Shown one piece after another: positions 37,185 through 48,450 of a stretch of 64,000 nt of DNA. The position numbers and the translations under genes were made by a program. The notes under the pieces were generated by a model. That model was not told the DNA's origin. It was given only the letters and a program-made list of their open reading frames with translations, and ran no database searches. The stretch's first letter is position 1. Every line of letters starts with the position of its first letter. Location: the NCBI GenBank assembly GCA_001599755.1, contig BCHX01000008.1, positions 3,162,001 to 3,226,000 of the forward strand, written 5' to 3'. This stretch comes from Gliomastix tumulicola (Eukaryota; Ascomycota; Sordariomycetes; Hypocreales; Bionectriaceae).

Positions 37185-37488
37185 TGAAGACCTGGGGACG
37201 TGTCAAGAATGATGCCTCATGGCTACGCTCGAGGGTGAGAGAGCCAGGCTGAGGAAAAGCTGGTCGTTAGGACTCGGGCAGAGCGTTTACGTTGCTATTT
37301 GATAGAAAGGGGGCTGTCTGCGAAAGCACGCCTGGACTAGCTCGTAGGACGAGCTCATATGTCGGATAATACCAAACATCGAGTAAGCTTGACAGATATC
37401 AGGTACAGAAGCCAGTACTTGGTTCAGTAAGTCGTTAGGAGATCGGCTGTCTGTCGATATAACCTAACTTACCACACTCCGTGTCCCC
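37185..37488. other. convergent 3' region
   Basis: Short region between the FRG1 and WD-repeat 3' ends; no gene or clear element seen. Confidence 0.35.
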
Positions 37489-38683
37489 TTAGCCTCCCGG
37501 CCTCCAAGCCTTGATGTTCCCATCCTCCCCTGCCGTAAACACAACCTGCTCCTGATCAAAGAAGCAAAACGCCCTCACAATCTCCTCCCCATGTGCCCCA
37601 GGCAGTCCAACACTATTCGCCCGGTCCATCTCCCACGCCCCCGTCGTCTGGTTCAGAAACACCAGCTCAAACATCTGCTGACTGCCCACACTGTCAGCTC
37701 CCTTCAATCTCGTATATTTCACAAGCAACAAAGAAAGGAACTTACTCCTGAGCTCCGGCACCAACAATGGCACCACTCCCATCCACCTTGGCCACCACGT
37801 CCGCTACATACCGACACCCGATCGCCGCCCGCATGTCCCCAAAGTCTCGCACGGCGTCCCCCTTCCCCTCGACTTCCTGGACGTCGTACACGGCGAAGCG
37901 CTCGTCGTGTGAGAGCGCGTACACCTGCGTCGGGCCTAGGAAGCCTGCGCGGTGGACGGAGGCATTCAGGTTCAGCGTGCGCGAGACGACCTCGTCCTCG
38001 TCCGGGATGGACGTGTCGGAGATGTTGACGAGCCCGTCCGTGCTGCCGGAGAGGAGGATGGAAGGGCTGGACGGGTGGTAGGTGAGGGTTGTGATGTCGT
38101 CGGAGTGGAGGTCGTTGTACACCGTCGACGGCGTGGGATCCCCGCGGACGTCCCTGTGAGGTCAGCGATATGCCTGGCCACAGTTCAAACGGAGGCGTAT
38201 GTATACCAGAGCAAGATGGACGCCTCGTGGTGCGTGAGTTCGGTGCCCAGGGCAATGGTCTTCGTCACGGCATTACACGCCATCGACGAAACCGCCTTCT
38301 CCCCAGCTGCCAGAAGCATCAGCACTCATCCATTCCCTATCTCTCACTCAAAAAGGAGTCCAATCCTCACCCTGGAACTGCACAACCTTCTTCCCCGCCC
38401 TCAGATCCCACACCGCCGCCGTCCCGTTCTCCCCCGCCGTACACACGACATCACTCCCATCTCCCTCCCCGCCAAACGGCTTCAACACCGTGACGTTCCC
38501 GTGCACCGAGCCGACGTCGAAGCTGGCCACGGGACCCTTGCCGAGCCCCGCGGGATCGAGCACGGAGAGACGGCCGTCGGAGGAGATGCTGGCGAGGGCG
38601 TTGCCTTGTGGGAGGCGGATGAGGTCGAGGACGTAGGTGTCCCGCGGGAAGGAGTGCTGGTCTGCTTGAGTGAGGGTGTACAT
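37489..38683 (-). CDS. WD40-repeat protein, WDR89-like
   Basis: A small WD40 beta-propeller, probably a scaffold; function not known. Minus-strand exons 38683-38371, 38306-38207, 38153-37746 and 37681-37489 join to 337 residues. Repeats are visible as degenerate SDGRLSVLD, AAVWDLRAGKKVVQFQ, EASILLWDVRG, DDITTLTYHPSSPSILLSGS with DGLVNISD, and a last blade ending FTAGEDGNIKAWRP. About six to seven blades fit the length. The layout (short propeller, no other domains, C-terminal WRP end) resembles WDR89-type proteins. All four junctions keep phase. Introns are 53-64 bp. Confidence 0.8.
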
Positions 38684-39117
38684 GGTTATTGTATGTTTGT
38701 TTGTCTGTGACTGGTTTTGTTTTATAGAGTCATGGTGAATGTGTGAGATGAGATGTTCAGTTAGTCAGTGGTGGATGGTGAGTTGATGGTGGTTGGAGTG
38801 GAGGAAGTTTTCATTTATGGAGTCAAGTGAGTTTGGCCACTGTGAAGACTGGGTAAAGCTTCAACGGTCCAAGATAGTAGTCAAGTGTATCAATCACATC
38901 TCCCACTGAGGGGGTCACATCACGAGATAGGTGACAATATGGTCCATTTGTGTGGTTGTTGGTGAATTACTATGTCTATTGGGAGTTGCCTCATGAATAA
39001 TCCGACATGCCCTCGCTCTGTTATACACGACCGCCTTTTGCTGTCATTTCAACGCCGATGCCAAAAAAACCAAATGATGCTCAGATACAAAGTCACAAGA
39101 CTGAAGAGTGAAGAGTT
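38684..39117. other. intergenic, WD-repeat start to carrier 3' end
   Basis: This holds the promoter of the WD-repeat gene and the 3' flank of the mitochondrial carrier gene. No gene or clear element seen apart from short GTGGTTG/GATGGTG repetition. Confidence 0.35.
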
Positions 39118-40519
39118 TCAAGCGTCCCTGCTCGCAGCTGCCGCACGCTCATTCACACCCCGAAAGACACGCTTGCCCACCTCGTACGTGCTGATCATGA
39201 TGGCGCACGACGGCGCCACCTTGAGCGTCCGCGGGATCCAGCCCCTCCACAGACCCTGCAGGCCCTCCGTCCTGAAGATGTGCCACAGCAGCCTGCTCAT
39301 GCTGCCGCCCTCGGCCGACGAGGACCCCGACGCCGAGTCGCGATACACCTGCGTGCGCGTCTTGCCGACGTCGAACGGCATCGTCACGATCGACGCGAAG
39401 GCGCCCGAGAGCGCGCCCGCCGTGAAGCTGTCGGTGAAGGTCTCGGTGTGCTTCTCGTGGCTCCTCGAGCGGCGGCGCTCGTCGAGTCTCGATCGGGCGC
39501 TGTCGCGGCTGCGTCCCCGTGCCTCGTCACGCATGTCCGTCAGTCGTCCTCGGATCGTCTCGTACCCCCACCAGTACAAGCCCGAGAAGGGCACATCCCG
39601 CCACAGCGTCAGCGTCAACCCGCGCCACAGCGACGTGTATCCGTGCGTGCCGACCATCTCCTTGATGCCCCGGAACGTCTCCAGCATGTGGTTCGTCGTC
39701 GAGCCGCCCGCCGCCGCCTGCATCCGCGTGCGCACGAGCTCGATCGGGCTCACCGACGTCACGGCCAGCACCCGCGCCACCGAGCCGCCCGTCAGCGGCG
39801 CGTAGTGGTCCGACAGCTTCGAGAACGGACTCCGCGCGTCGTACCGCAGCCACTCATACCCCGTGAAGTAGATGAGGTTCGCGGGAACCATCATCACCAG
39901 CGTCGGCGACAGACCCCGCCACAGCGCCGTGAACCCCTCGTTGCGCGCAATCTTGCGCATCCCGTCAAAAGTCGACTTGTACGTCTTGCGCTGCACCTCC
40001 TCGACCGCGCAGTCGTGCGCCGGCGGCATCGGCAGGCTCGCGGCCGTGCTCACGGCGGTCCCGGGTTTCGGCACGGCCACGCAGGACGCGAGGTTGTCGC
40101 CCATGAAGAAGACCTCGCGGCAGCAGGCCGTCACGCCGATCTCTGTCGTCTGGGCCGGGGTGAGGGATCGTGCGGTCATGGCGAGGCGGGAGAAGTCGAT
40201 TTTCGATTTCGGTGTTGGGTTTTGGGATTGGAGGCGGACTCGGACGACGTCGAGGGGTGTGACTGAGGTCTTGTTAGATAGATGTTGATTTTGTAGTGTG
40301 CCTCGAACAGCAGCAGAACCTACCGAGTAATGACGTGAAGAGACTCCCCGTGACGGCCGACATCATCTTCTGCGAAGCCGTGATGTCCAGCCCGTCGCTC
40401 CCCTTCCCATCGCCACCTCCTCCGACGGCCATCTTGTGCGTCGCCGTCCCGATCAGGTAGTCTTCCTCGTCTATCCGGTCGTAGTTCTGGCCGGATGAGC
40501 TGTACAATGACGATGCCAT
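39118..40519 (-). CDS. MTM1: mitochondrial carrier, Mtm1/SLC25A39-40 type
   Basis: Inner-membrane carrier of the group that in animals imports glutathione (SLC25A39/40) and in yeast (Mtm1) affects manganese and iron use by Sod2. Exons are 40519-40324 and 40262-39118 (61-bp intron), 446 residues. Three carrier repeats carry the Px[DE]xx[KR] signatures: TPLDVVRVRLQ, SPIELVRTRMQ and MPFDVGKTRTQ. The first matrix loop is long and holds four cysteines (TACC, then NLASC and HDC), matching the cysteine-bearing loop described for SLC25A39. A second charged insert (RGRSRDSARSRLDERRRSRS) lies before repeat three. Assignment to this subgroup rests on the loop and the signature order; the substrate is inferred. 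Confidence 0.85.
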
Positions 40520-41327
40520 GTCGCTGGAATGTGTCCCCCCTCTGATCCCCTCAATTCATATCCCGCTCGCGCCACCAGAATTTCGCACGTGGTCGTAGGT
40601 TCGAGAAAATTGTAGACAGTGGCGATGGCGGCGGTCGGATAGGGAACGGTCGCTGGAACAACAAGAGTTAAACGAGAGAAACGCAGATACAAAAGAGAGA
40701 GAGATAATTAGGTTTCAGACGGGGAAAGAGGATAAGATCGATGGAGGAGTTGCGTTTGGTGAGGAGTAGGAGTCATGGGCGTCATGCTCGGTCCGTCGCT
40801 GGACTTGGGCTTGTACACTTATCGCGCCCTTTAGCGTGTGGGCGAATTTCTGGGACAGAATTTTTGGGCCGAGCAGCGAGATCGCTCCTTCCCTGAAGAT
40901 TGGAGTGGAAGTGCTTTCCTGCCGCGAGGGTCTGGGACGGGTTGATGATTGGCTGCTAAAGCCGAGCTCCAGCAGTAAGCCGAAGGGGTTCTTCTTCTGA
41001 GTGGGGCGAATTTCGGAGACTGCTGCTGATTGATAAGCGGGGAGCGTTATCGGCGCAATCGATAAGAGATGTCGTTATCACAGTATGGACTCGACTCATC
41101 ATCTTGGCCCAGCTTCCTCTTCGGTGAGACACATCATCGCCGAAGGACACCCCTGCTAGCCTACATCTCACATCTTTAGTGCGTACTTCCGTGCTCACTC
41201 CGTCCTAGACTTGTCTTCTATAAAGAGCTGCCCGTCGCACACGATGTCACTCCTCTGAGCATCACCAGTCTCATCTCACGCCTGCTCGACTCACTCTCAC
41301 CCGGATATATCATACCGTCTGTTCACT
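40520..41327. promoter_or_regulatory. divergent carrier/F-box promoter with GATA cluster
   Basis: No gene seen. Four GATA cores lie within 48 bp: GATAAG at 41032-41037 and 41061-41066, and the reverse complement GTTATC at 41046-41051 and 41074-41079. They are about 250-300 bp upstream of the F-box start and about 510-560 bp from the carrier start. Confidence 0.5.
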
Positions 41328-42972
41328 ATGGCCTCGGACCAGAACCTCGACTCCGAGCTGGAGTCCTTCCGCCGGCAATGGCTCTCCGATCTCAGATCCA
41401 GGACCGACCATGCCGGCGCCCATTCATCCAACGTCGGCCCTTCGACCAGAAATGTGGCTGGCCTGTTCCCCTCGGAGGCGATGTCTCGTCGACTCGCTCC
41501 TGAGGAGGACCACCCCGACTCGGCCTACCTGCATGGCCCTTCTTTTGATGATCTTCCGGCGTATCACATGCCCGGGCAAGACTTGTCGTCTCATCCTCAC
41601 CCGGCGCCGGCAGCGGGCAGTTCCAAGGATAAGGAGCTCGTCTCGGCCCTGGACCATTTCGAGGAGGCCATGCTCAAGGAGGCACAGGGCAACATGGGCG
41701 ACAGTCTCAAGCTGTACCGTCAGGCCTACAAGGTGAGCCCTCCCTTCTTATCCTATCTACAAGCCCCGACTGACCAATTCCCAGCTCGACAACGGCGTCG
41801 ACACACGCTACCGGGAGAAACACTTCCCCAAAGCCACCCCCAAACCCGCCGCTCTGTCCACAACCACCACTCACTCCAACCAAGCAGAAACACAGCCTCC
41901 CACTTCTCCTCCCCCCTCAGACCAGCCGCAGCCCCCGCAGTCCATAACAGACCTCCTCGCCAGCTTCTCCCACCTCGCCATCGAACCCGCCGCCCCGGCC
42001 GTCGAAGGCTCACCGCCCCCTCCTTGCCCCGTCGCCTCGCTTCCTGACGAGCTCCTCGTGCACATCCTCGTCGACGCCGTCGCCTCCCACGACGTCGCCG
42101 ACTTCACGCGCATCTCGCTCGTCTGCCGGCGCTTCGCCTACCTCGCCGCCGCGGAGCAGCGCATCTGGCGGCAGGTCTGCCTGGCGTCCCCCTTTGGTTT
42201 TCCGGGGATGCTCTACCGCTGGGCCGTGACCGTCGAAGGCAACCCGCTGCTCAACGATGACGAGGAAGAAACAGACGTGTCCATCCTCGAAGACGGCACC
42301 GTGCTCTCTGCCCACGAACTCCAAGCCCAGCGCCACACGGAGAAGCTCCATCTCGCGCGCGCCCTCACGCCCGAAGTCTACGCAACCTGGAAGGCCATGT
42401 TCCGCCACCGCCCGCGCATCCGCTTCAACGGCCTGTACATCAGCACCGTCAACTACCACCGCACGGGCCAGGCCTCGACGAACCAGGCCACCTGGGGGGT
42501 AGGCCCCATCCTCATCGTCACCTACTACCGCTACCTGCGCTTCTTCCGCGACGGCACCGCCATCAGCCTGCTCACGACCGCGGAGCCCGCGGATGTGGTC
42601 CACCACGTGACAAAGGACATGCTCGAGCTGCACCGCGACAGCGACAGGCATGCCTCCGCGCTGCCCTCGGCCGTCATGAACAACGCGCTCAAGGGCCGCT
42701 GGCGTCTGTCCTCGGCGGCGGATTACCCCGACGCCGACCCGCGGGAGCAGGAGAGCGACCTGTTCGTCGAGACGGAGGGCGTCGGGTCCAAGTACATCTA
42801 CCGCATGGATCTGTCCCTGCGCAGCGCTGGCAAGGGCGCCAAGAACAATAAGCTCATATGGAGGGGCTTCCACAGCTACAATAAACTGACGGACGACCTG
42901 GCCGAGTTCGGGCTGAAGAACGACAAGCCCTTCTTCTTCAGCCGGGTCAAGAGCTACGGGTTCGGGGAATGA
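41328..42972 (+). CDS. F-box protein, Pof7/Hrt3/FBXO9-like
   Basis: Predicted substrate receptor of an SCF ubiquitin ligase. Exons 41328-41732 and 41785-42972 (52-bp intron, phase 0) give 530 residues. A helical, TPR-like segment at about residues 100-135 (SALDHFEEAMLKEAQGNMGD, then LKLYRQAYKLDNGVD) precedes a Pro/Ser-rich linker and the F-box at about 217-262 (SLPDELLVHILVDAV, then FTRISLVCRRFAYL). The C-terminal half (IWRQVCLASPF; RFNGLYISTVNYHRTGQ; YYRYLRFFRDG) is the conserved domain shared by Hrt3, Pof7 and FBXO9. This TPR plus F-box order is the family's plan, so the assignment is firm at family level. The gene is intact. Confidence 0.9.
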
Positions 42973-43486
42973 GGGACCTAGGCACGCATTTATAGAGGGG
43001 ACATATATATATATATATATATATAGATGATATACGATAGATCGAGCGCACACGTTTATGTCATGGTATTTTGGAGCTGGAAGCTAACATTGAACATCCA
43101 AACATCCCACTCATTATATAGTTCTTATGACCAAAGTCGACAAGCCCCATGCCCACCACTCATGTAGTACCGCTAGATAGCTCCGAAAACGATTAAAATA
43201 TCCAATGAGAAAGGGAAATCGTGTGAAAAGTATATATAAAAAAAACCCTAGATCCAAGTCCGTCCGCCGTTGAAAAAGGAATTCGTCCGTGTGTAGTGTG
43301 GAGGTATCGTGAAGAATCATGCTGCATGCGCTTGCTAAGTTGATACAGCCAGTTAAGCGAAGAAAAATGTGAAATATGTCGATAAGGAATGTCGTGTGTT
43401 GGCCAAAAACAACGGCCAGAGCTAGGTGCTCTCCTTTGCCGGCGTGATATGTGATTGAGTCTGTATTTCGAAGAGGGGTGAGAGTC
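42973..43486. repeat. convergent region with a TA microsatellite
   Basis: A (TA)n run at about 43000-43024 lies in the F-box 3' flank. An A-run follows at 43239-43245. No gene seen. Confidence 0.5.
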
Positions 43487-46000
43487 TCATCTGATCCTCT
43501 TCCCGTCCAGAAACTTGGGACTCTTGTCTTTGTAATAACTGTCCTGGTGGTTCATGTTTTTGCGGGCTTCGAACGCAGCCTTCTCTTCCTCGTCCATGGT
43601 GAAAGCCTTCTTCAGCCACCCAAATGCACCACTCTTCTTCTTGCTGACCGACTTGCCGCCCATCGAAGGGGCAACTGTGGGTGCTCCCCGACTACGGGTG
43701 GATGGTGCCACAGAAGCGATAGTGCCTAGCGTGCTTCTAGCACCTGCGCGCTGCGGTTGGTACTGGTGGTGCATTTGAGGCGGGAAGTAGCCTGAGGGGC
43801 GACGGGCATGTCCCCGTCCTGGATCAACGGCGGTATGAGGCCGCTGCTGGAGAGGCGAGTGAGGTGATGCACGCACAGGATGATAGTGCTGGAAATCGGA
43901 GTTGGGCGACTGCAGGAAGGAGTGCTGTTTCTGCAGCTCCATCTGCGAGGCCATGCGAGGGAGGTATAGTTGGCGGAGCGCCTCGGGGGACTCTGAGCTG
44001 GAAGAGCCCTGGTCCGAGAAGACGCTCGTATGAGGAGACGCAAACGAAGCGTGCTCCTTTTCCACCTGCGAGGGGATCCGGATATGCTGGGGCGGGTCCG
44101 CTTTGATTGACACTCGGTCCCTGATCGAGGTCCGTGGCTGCGGGAACATCCCTTCAGACGTACGGAAGGCGTTCGAGGGAGACAGTGGTGGGCTCGTCGC
44201 TGTAGGAGACGGCACGGGCTCGGGCGGCTGTGGTGTGTATGTGCGAGGCTGAAGGATGTACAGGGGGCCCTCCTCATCCTCCTGAGGCACAGCCTCTGGC
44301 AATGTTGGTGATTCCATCACTGTATCGAGGCGAATCGTCGGTGACTGAAGACCGCCCGACACAGAGGAAAAATTGATACTGATTGCCCTGTCCATGGGCG
44401 ACTCGACAGGTTCTGGCTTTGGCTCCTCGGGCAACATCACCCCAAGCCCCGTGCTGTCCATGGGAGAGCCGATCCGACCGGAGTCTGGGCGTGGCGACTC
44501 TGCCTTGGGACCTTCAATGATGATTGACTCAGTTCGTGACTCCTCAATCGTGGGCGAGTCGAACTTCGGCTTGGTCGCCCTGGACGGCTCGGGAGGTTTG
44601 TTCCTGTTGAGGCGTGCAGAGTTCCGCGCTGGCGGGAGGAGAGGCGTCATGCCGGGCAGAGGGAAATCACCAAGTCCATCGTCGTCGTCGTACACGGATT
44701 GCGGCTTCGCGATGGAGTCAGGCCGGCTGGACACGTTGGACTGCAGCGGAATCGACCTGGTGCTGGATTTGATGGAGTGTGATGTGGCGGACCCCGAATT
44801 CTTCCTGCTTCCCACGCTGGGAACTGGGACTGTGAATGGCGGAATGTGCGACTACAATTGTCGGTCAGTAAGTGCCTAAATTGCCCAAAAATTGACACAA
44901 TCACTCACCCAAGTCTTCCGACTGATCTCGCCAGCCTTCTTCCCCACCTCGGCAACCGTGGTCATGAGCTTGATGATGAGCCCGTTCATATCCTGCGCCT
45001 TGCTGTTCATTTCGTCAAAAGCGCTAAGCCAGCCCGCGCCGTTCCCCTTCATGGCGTTGTAAATATCCACCAGGTCGGACCGGTCTTTCCGCCATGAGCC
45101 CGTCTTGATAGAGTTCAGCCACTCGTTGAAGGACGTTGTGCAGACTAGCCCAGCATCGACGTCGTCGTCCCACTGCTTCATGATGACGTTGGTGCGGGCG
45201 AGTACGTGGTCGACTTGTTCGTTGCGCTGGATGATCTCGGCGCGATAGGTACGGTCGTGGAGCATCTCCTCGAAGACCACCATGTTGGCCATCGGCAGCT
45301 GAAGTTGCTCCATCCAGTCCTTCAATTCGGCGACGGCCGCCTCAAGGTCCTCGAGAGCCACCTCGAGAAACTCGTCCACCTCGTCGATGTGCGCCTGCAA
45401 GATGTTGATGACCTGTGTAGTGTCGTTGGCCATGCCGTTGATCAACAGGTACACGCCAAACGAGATCTGGGCGACAAGCTTAGCGATCTCGTGCTGGCTC
45501 TGTCCCGGCCGGTATCGCCATGATGCGTCAAATGGTTCGTCTTCGGCGCTCTGGTTGAGCAGTCGCTCCCTACGAGCCTTGACTTCGAGCTCGCGCAGCT
45601 TCGGCTTGTTGGACCCTCCTTTTGTGACCTCGGCTAGCGACTCGGCAAATGCATCCTGCATCGAGGGTATCGGGTGTTTTGGGGCCTGGAATGTGTCTTG
45701 CTGATCTGCCTGCCCCTCCAGCTCGGCAGGATCCCCATCGAACGGATTATCTGACTGATCGTCGCTGCCATCGTCGTCGTCGTCGTCAAAGTCGTCAAAA
45801 ACGATGGGCATAGCTTGTACAGCTTGCAGGGGCTTCGTGGGTGGCTTGTCGGATACGGGGTTTGGGTTGGGCGTCGCACTCGCACTCGCAGTGGCGGTCG
45901 CTGTCGTCGTTGTGGCTTTGCTGTCGGATGAGCCTGTGATGACCGACATGCGAAAGCCCCCGTCGTCGAACGTTAGGGGCGGTAGCTGTAGAGACGTCAT
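43487..46000 (-). CDS. 818-aa protein of unknown function
   Basis: Not recognised. Minus-strand exons 46000-44909 and 44851-43487 (57-bp intron, phase 0) give 818 residues. The N-terminal 110 residues are disordered with an acidic run (VFDDFDDDDDDGSDD). Residues about 140-360 are a helical, probably coiled region (SFGVYLLINGMANDTTQVIN; HIDEVDEFLEVALEDLEAAV; VLARTNVIMKQWDDDVDAG) with no transmembrane segment. The C-terminal half is disordered, rich in Ser and Pro with many SP sites (ESPRPDSGRIGSPMDS), ending in a basic GKSVSKKKSGAFGWLKKAFT patch that could bind membrane. The shape suggests a cytoskeletal, septin- or polarity-linked adaptor, but that is a guess. The ATG at 46000 was chosen over 46036 for its better context. 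Confidence 0.75.
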
Positions 46001-48450
46001 GGCTGGTGGTAATTCGAGGAAATTCGAGGATAGCACAGTCTCCAGGGGCCCGCGAGAGGCTGATATGCAGTGGTGATCGCGGTGATCGCCCCTGGGTAGG
46101 ACAAAAGCTGGACGGAGAGGTCGCTGGTTGGCCAGTCAGATCGGGTTCGTGCGGTGCGGCTTGTCTAGGACGCTAGAGGGTGGTCGCGTCAATGCGTTCT
46201 GCCCTTGGAGCTCAGAGACAAAGGCTTGCCATGCTGGAGGGAGACGTCGACAAGTTGAAGAGCTAGGACGGGACGCGGACCACCACCGAGGAGGAAGAAG
46301 AAGGAAAATTCTGGCCGTGATTTGATGCTGTCCGGCAGTGGTCGAGGTCGCAAGGAGAAGGAGGCGATGGCAGGAGTCACAGTCCGTGCAGTGTAATTAG
46401 AACAGGGGTGGATGGACCCCGGTGCAATCGAGATGGTGCTACCCAGACCGCGCGACGCCCAGTAAAGTCGAGTGAATGGGGGCCAAATGCCAGTCGGAGT
46501 GTCACCGGGGAGTATTTGCTGGCCTCAGGGATGACGAGTCGGGCTGTGGAGGACGAAGAAGTGCAACAATATGAGGAGAAGGAGAAGAAGAAAGAAAGGG
46601 ATGGATGGAGACTTGGGAGCGAGCGGGTGTGGATAAGGATATGGATAAAGGCGAGAAGCAGGGAAGGCACGGCGGCATGGATCGAGAATTGGGCTTGGAG
46701 GCAAGAGCTAAGGGTACAGAGTACGAAGTACTAGCAGCGCATGCATAAATCCCTAAAAGCTGAGAGATGCAGGCGTGGCAGGGAAGGAACGACGGGGCTG
46801 GCAATCTGGCTCAGCGTGCAATGGGAAGTCCCGACGGACGGAACAGGATGGTACTTTCCCAATCGGTGCTAATATTAATGAATTAAGGTCGGGCAGGGAA
46901 AGAACAAAGCAAGCAAGCGCCTGCACAAAGAGGCTAAAGGGGAAAGGGTGCAGGAAGCTCAGAAGGTGTGCCTGACTAACTGTACTAACAATCATCAGGG
47001 CACGCAAGCCTGCACATGCACAAGAAGCCCGGCAGGGGGGCACTGAGAATTTCTCCAGCCGGTCTCCAGAGAAGCAGCCAACGCCGAATCAAGCTCAAGG
47101 AAGCATGGCAGCACACGTCGCCGCGTGGATCCCGCCCTGAAGTCAGCTTGGCTAGCGCAGGTGAGGTGCCTTACGTGGGAACCAGTCAAACCAGTTCAAG
47201 CCAGTTCGAGCCAGTTCGAGCCAGGCCGGCGCCACATCGACCAACAATCGAATCCGAAGCGAAGCGAGCACGAGACCGAGGGCGACGACAGCCCAGCCCC
47301 TCGACGACAAGTCGAAGCTCTCACCCCCCCGACTCCTGCATCTGCATCCCGGCCAGGGACTGTGGGGTTGTTCGACGCCCAGCCATCAACCGATTCAAAC
47401 GGTGTTGAAGATCAGCGCTCTTCCAGCGGGGCGACGTGTGATGGTCTTGCAGTCTTGCAGTCTAGAACCACAGCCGGAGCCACAGCACCCATGCTTGTCT
47501 CTGGTCTGTCTTCAGCGAGACCCTTCGACCCCTTTGCGCGTTGCCGGCTGCCCCTCCTCTGTCCGTCGTGGGCGCTGATCAGTTCCCCAAACTCTCGTGC
47601 CCAGGAGACACAGAGTCTCCTCCTGACAATCACTTGCATATGCGATCCGTCAGCATGTCCTCGTCGAATATTTCGATCGCCCCATCACTGTCGGTTATAG
47701 GAGGTGGAAGCACGGGCTTGTGGGTGGCACCGAGGCCATGCCATCAATCAATAATGCTCCGCCTCATTGGTCATATTGCCACCACTCCAAGAAGGTGTGC
47801 TGACGCTTGTGATTGCTGGTGACTGGCGCAATCCTCCTTGAGCTGCCTGCGCCCGTGAGTTGGCACTCTCTCGCAATGAATAAGGCTTTTGACGAATGCG
47901 AGACTTGCGGATGCAACGTTGAACGCACACAAGTGCAGGACAACCCAGCCCCTCTCCCAGTGCACAAGCAAGACGGGACATGTTCACGAACGTCGCTGCC
48001 CCATTTCGACGGCGGCGCTGTTGCGTTGTTGCGCTGTAGCACACACATGAAGCCTACCGCCGTTCAATCACATTCACCGCCCGATGGACCGCCTGCGGTG
48101 ATATGCTGCGGTCATTAACTGTACCTCAAATAAGCGCAACACCATTCACACTACCTCGTTTTTTTCTGCTTTTAGCGCTATTCAGGACGCGGCTACCAGC
48201 TACCAGATGTGCGGTCATTCGGCGACCACATGGATCATTCTATGCTCAATGTATTAATAGAGAAAATAATGTTGTGCTATGAGCCGGGCTGATACACCCC
48301 TAGTGATATAGGTAGGCATGAATGACAATAAAATCAATTCCAGTGGCTGCTGCATATCAATTTGATGCTATAATCAGGGCCCTCTACAAGCGCCGTGGAG
48401 CTCTCATCAGTGTCTTCATCCGTCTTCCTATCCATAGCCAGCTGCACACT
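46001..48450. other. 2.4-kb gene-poor region
   Basis: No convincing gene seen. It begins with the promoter of the 818-aa gene. A short CCAGTTCGAG/CAAGCCAGTTC direct repeat lies at about 47190-47223 (three units). Bases 48120-48400 are visibly more A+T-rich and contain nothing I recognise. Confidence 0.4.

Noticed and set aside
47125..47700. A 191-codon plus-strand frame in the gene-poor region
   Set aside because: Low-complexity Ser/Pro/Ala composition with no family resemblance and a competing frame on top of it.
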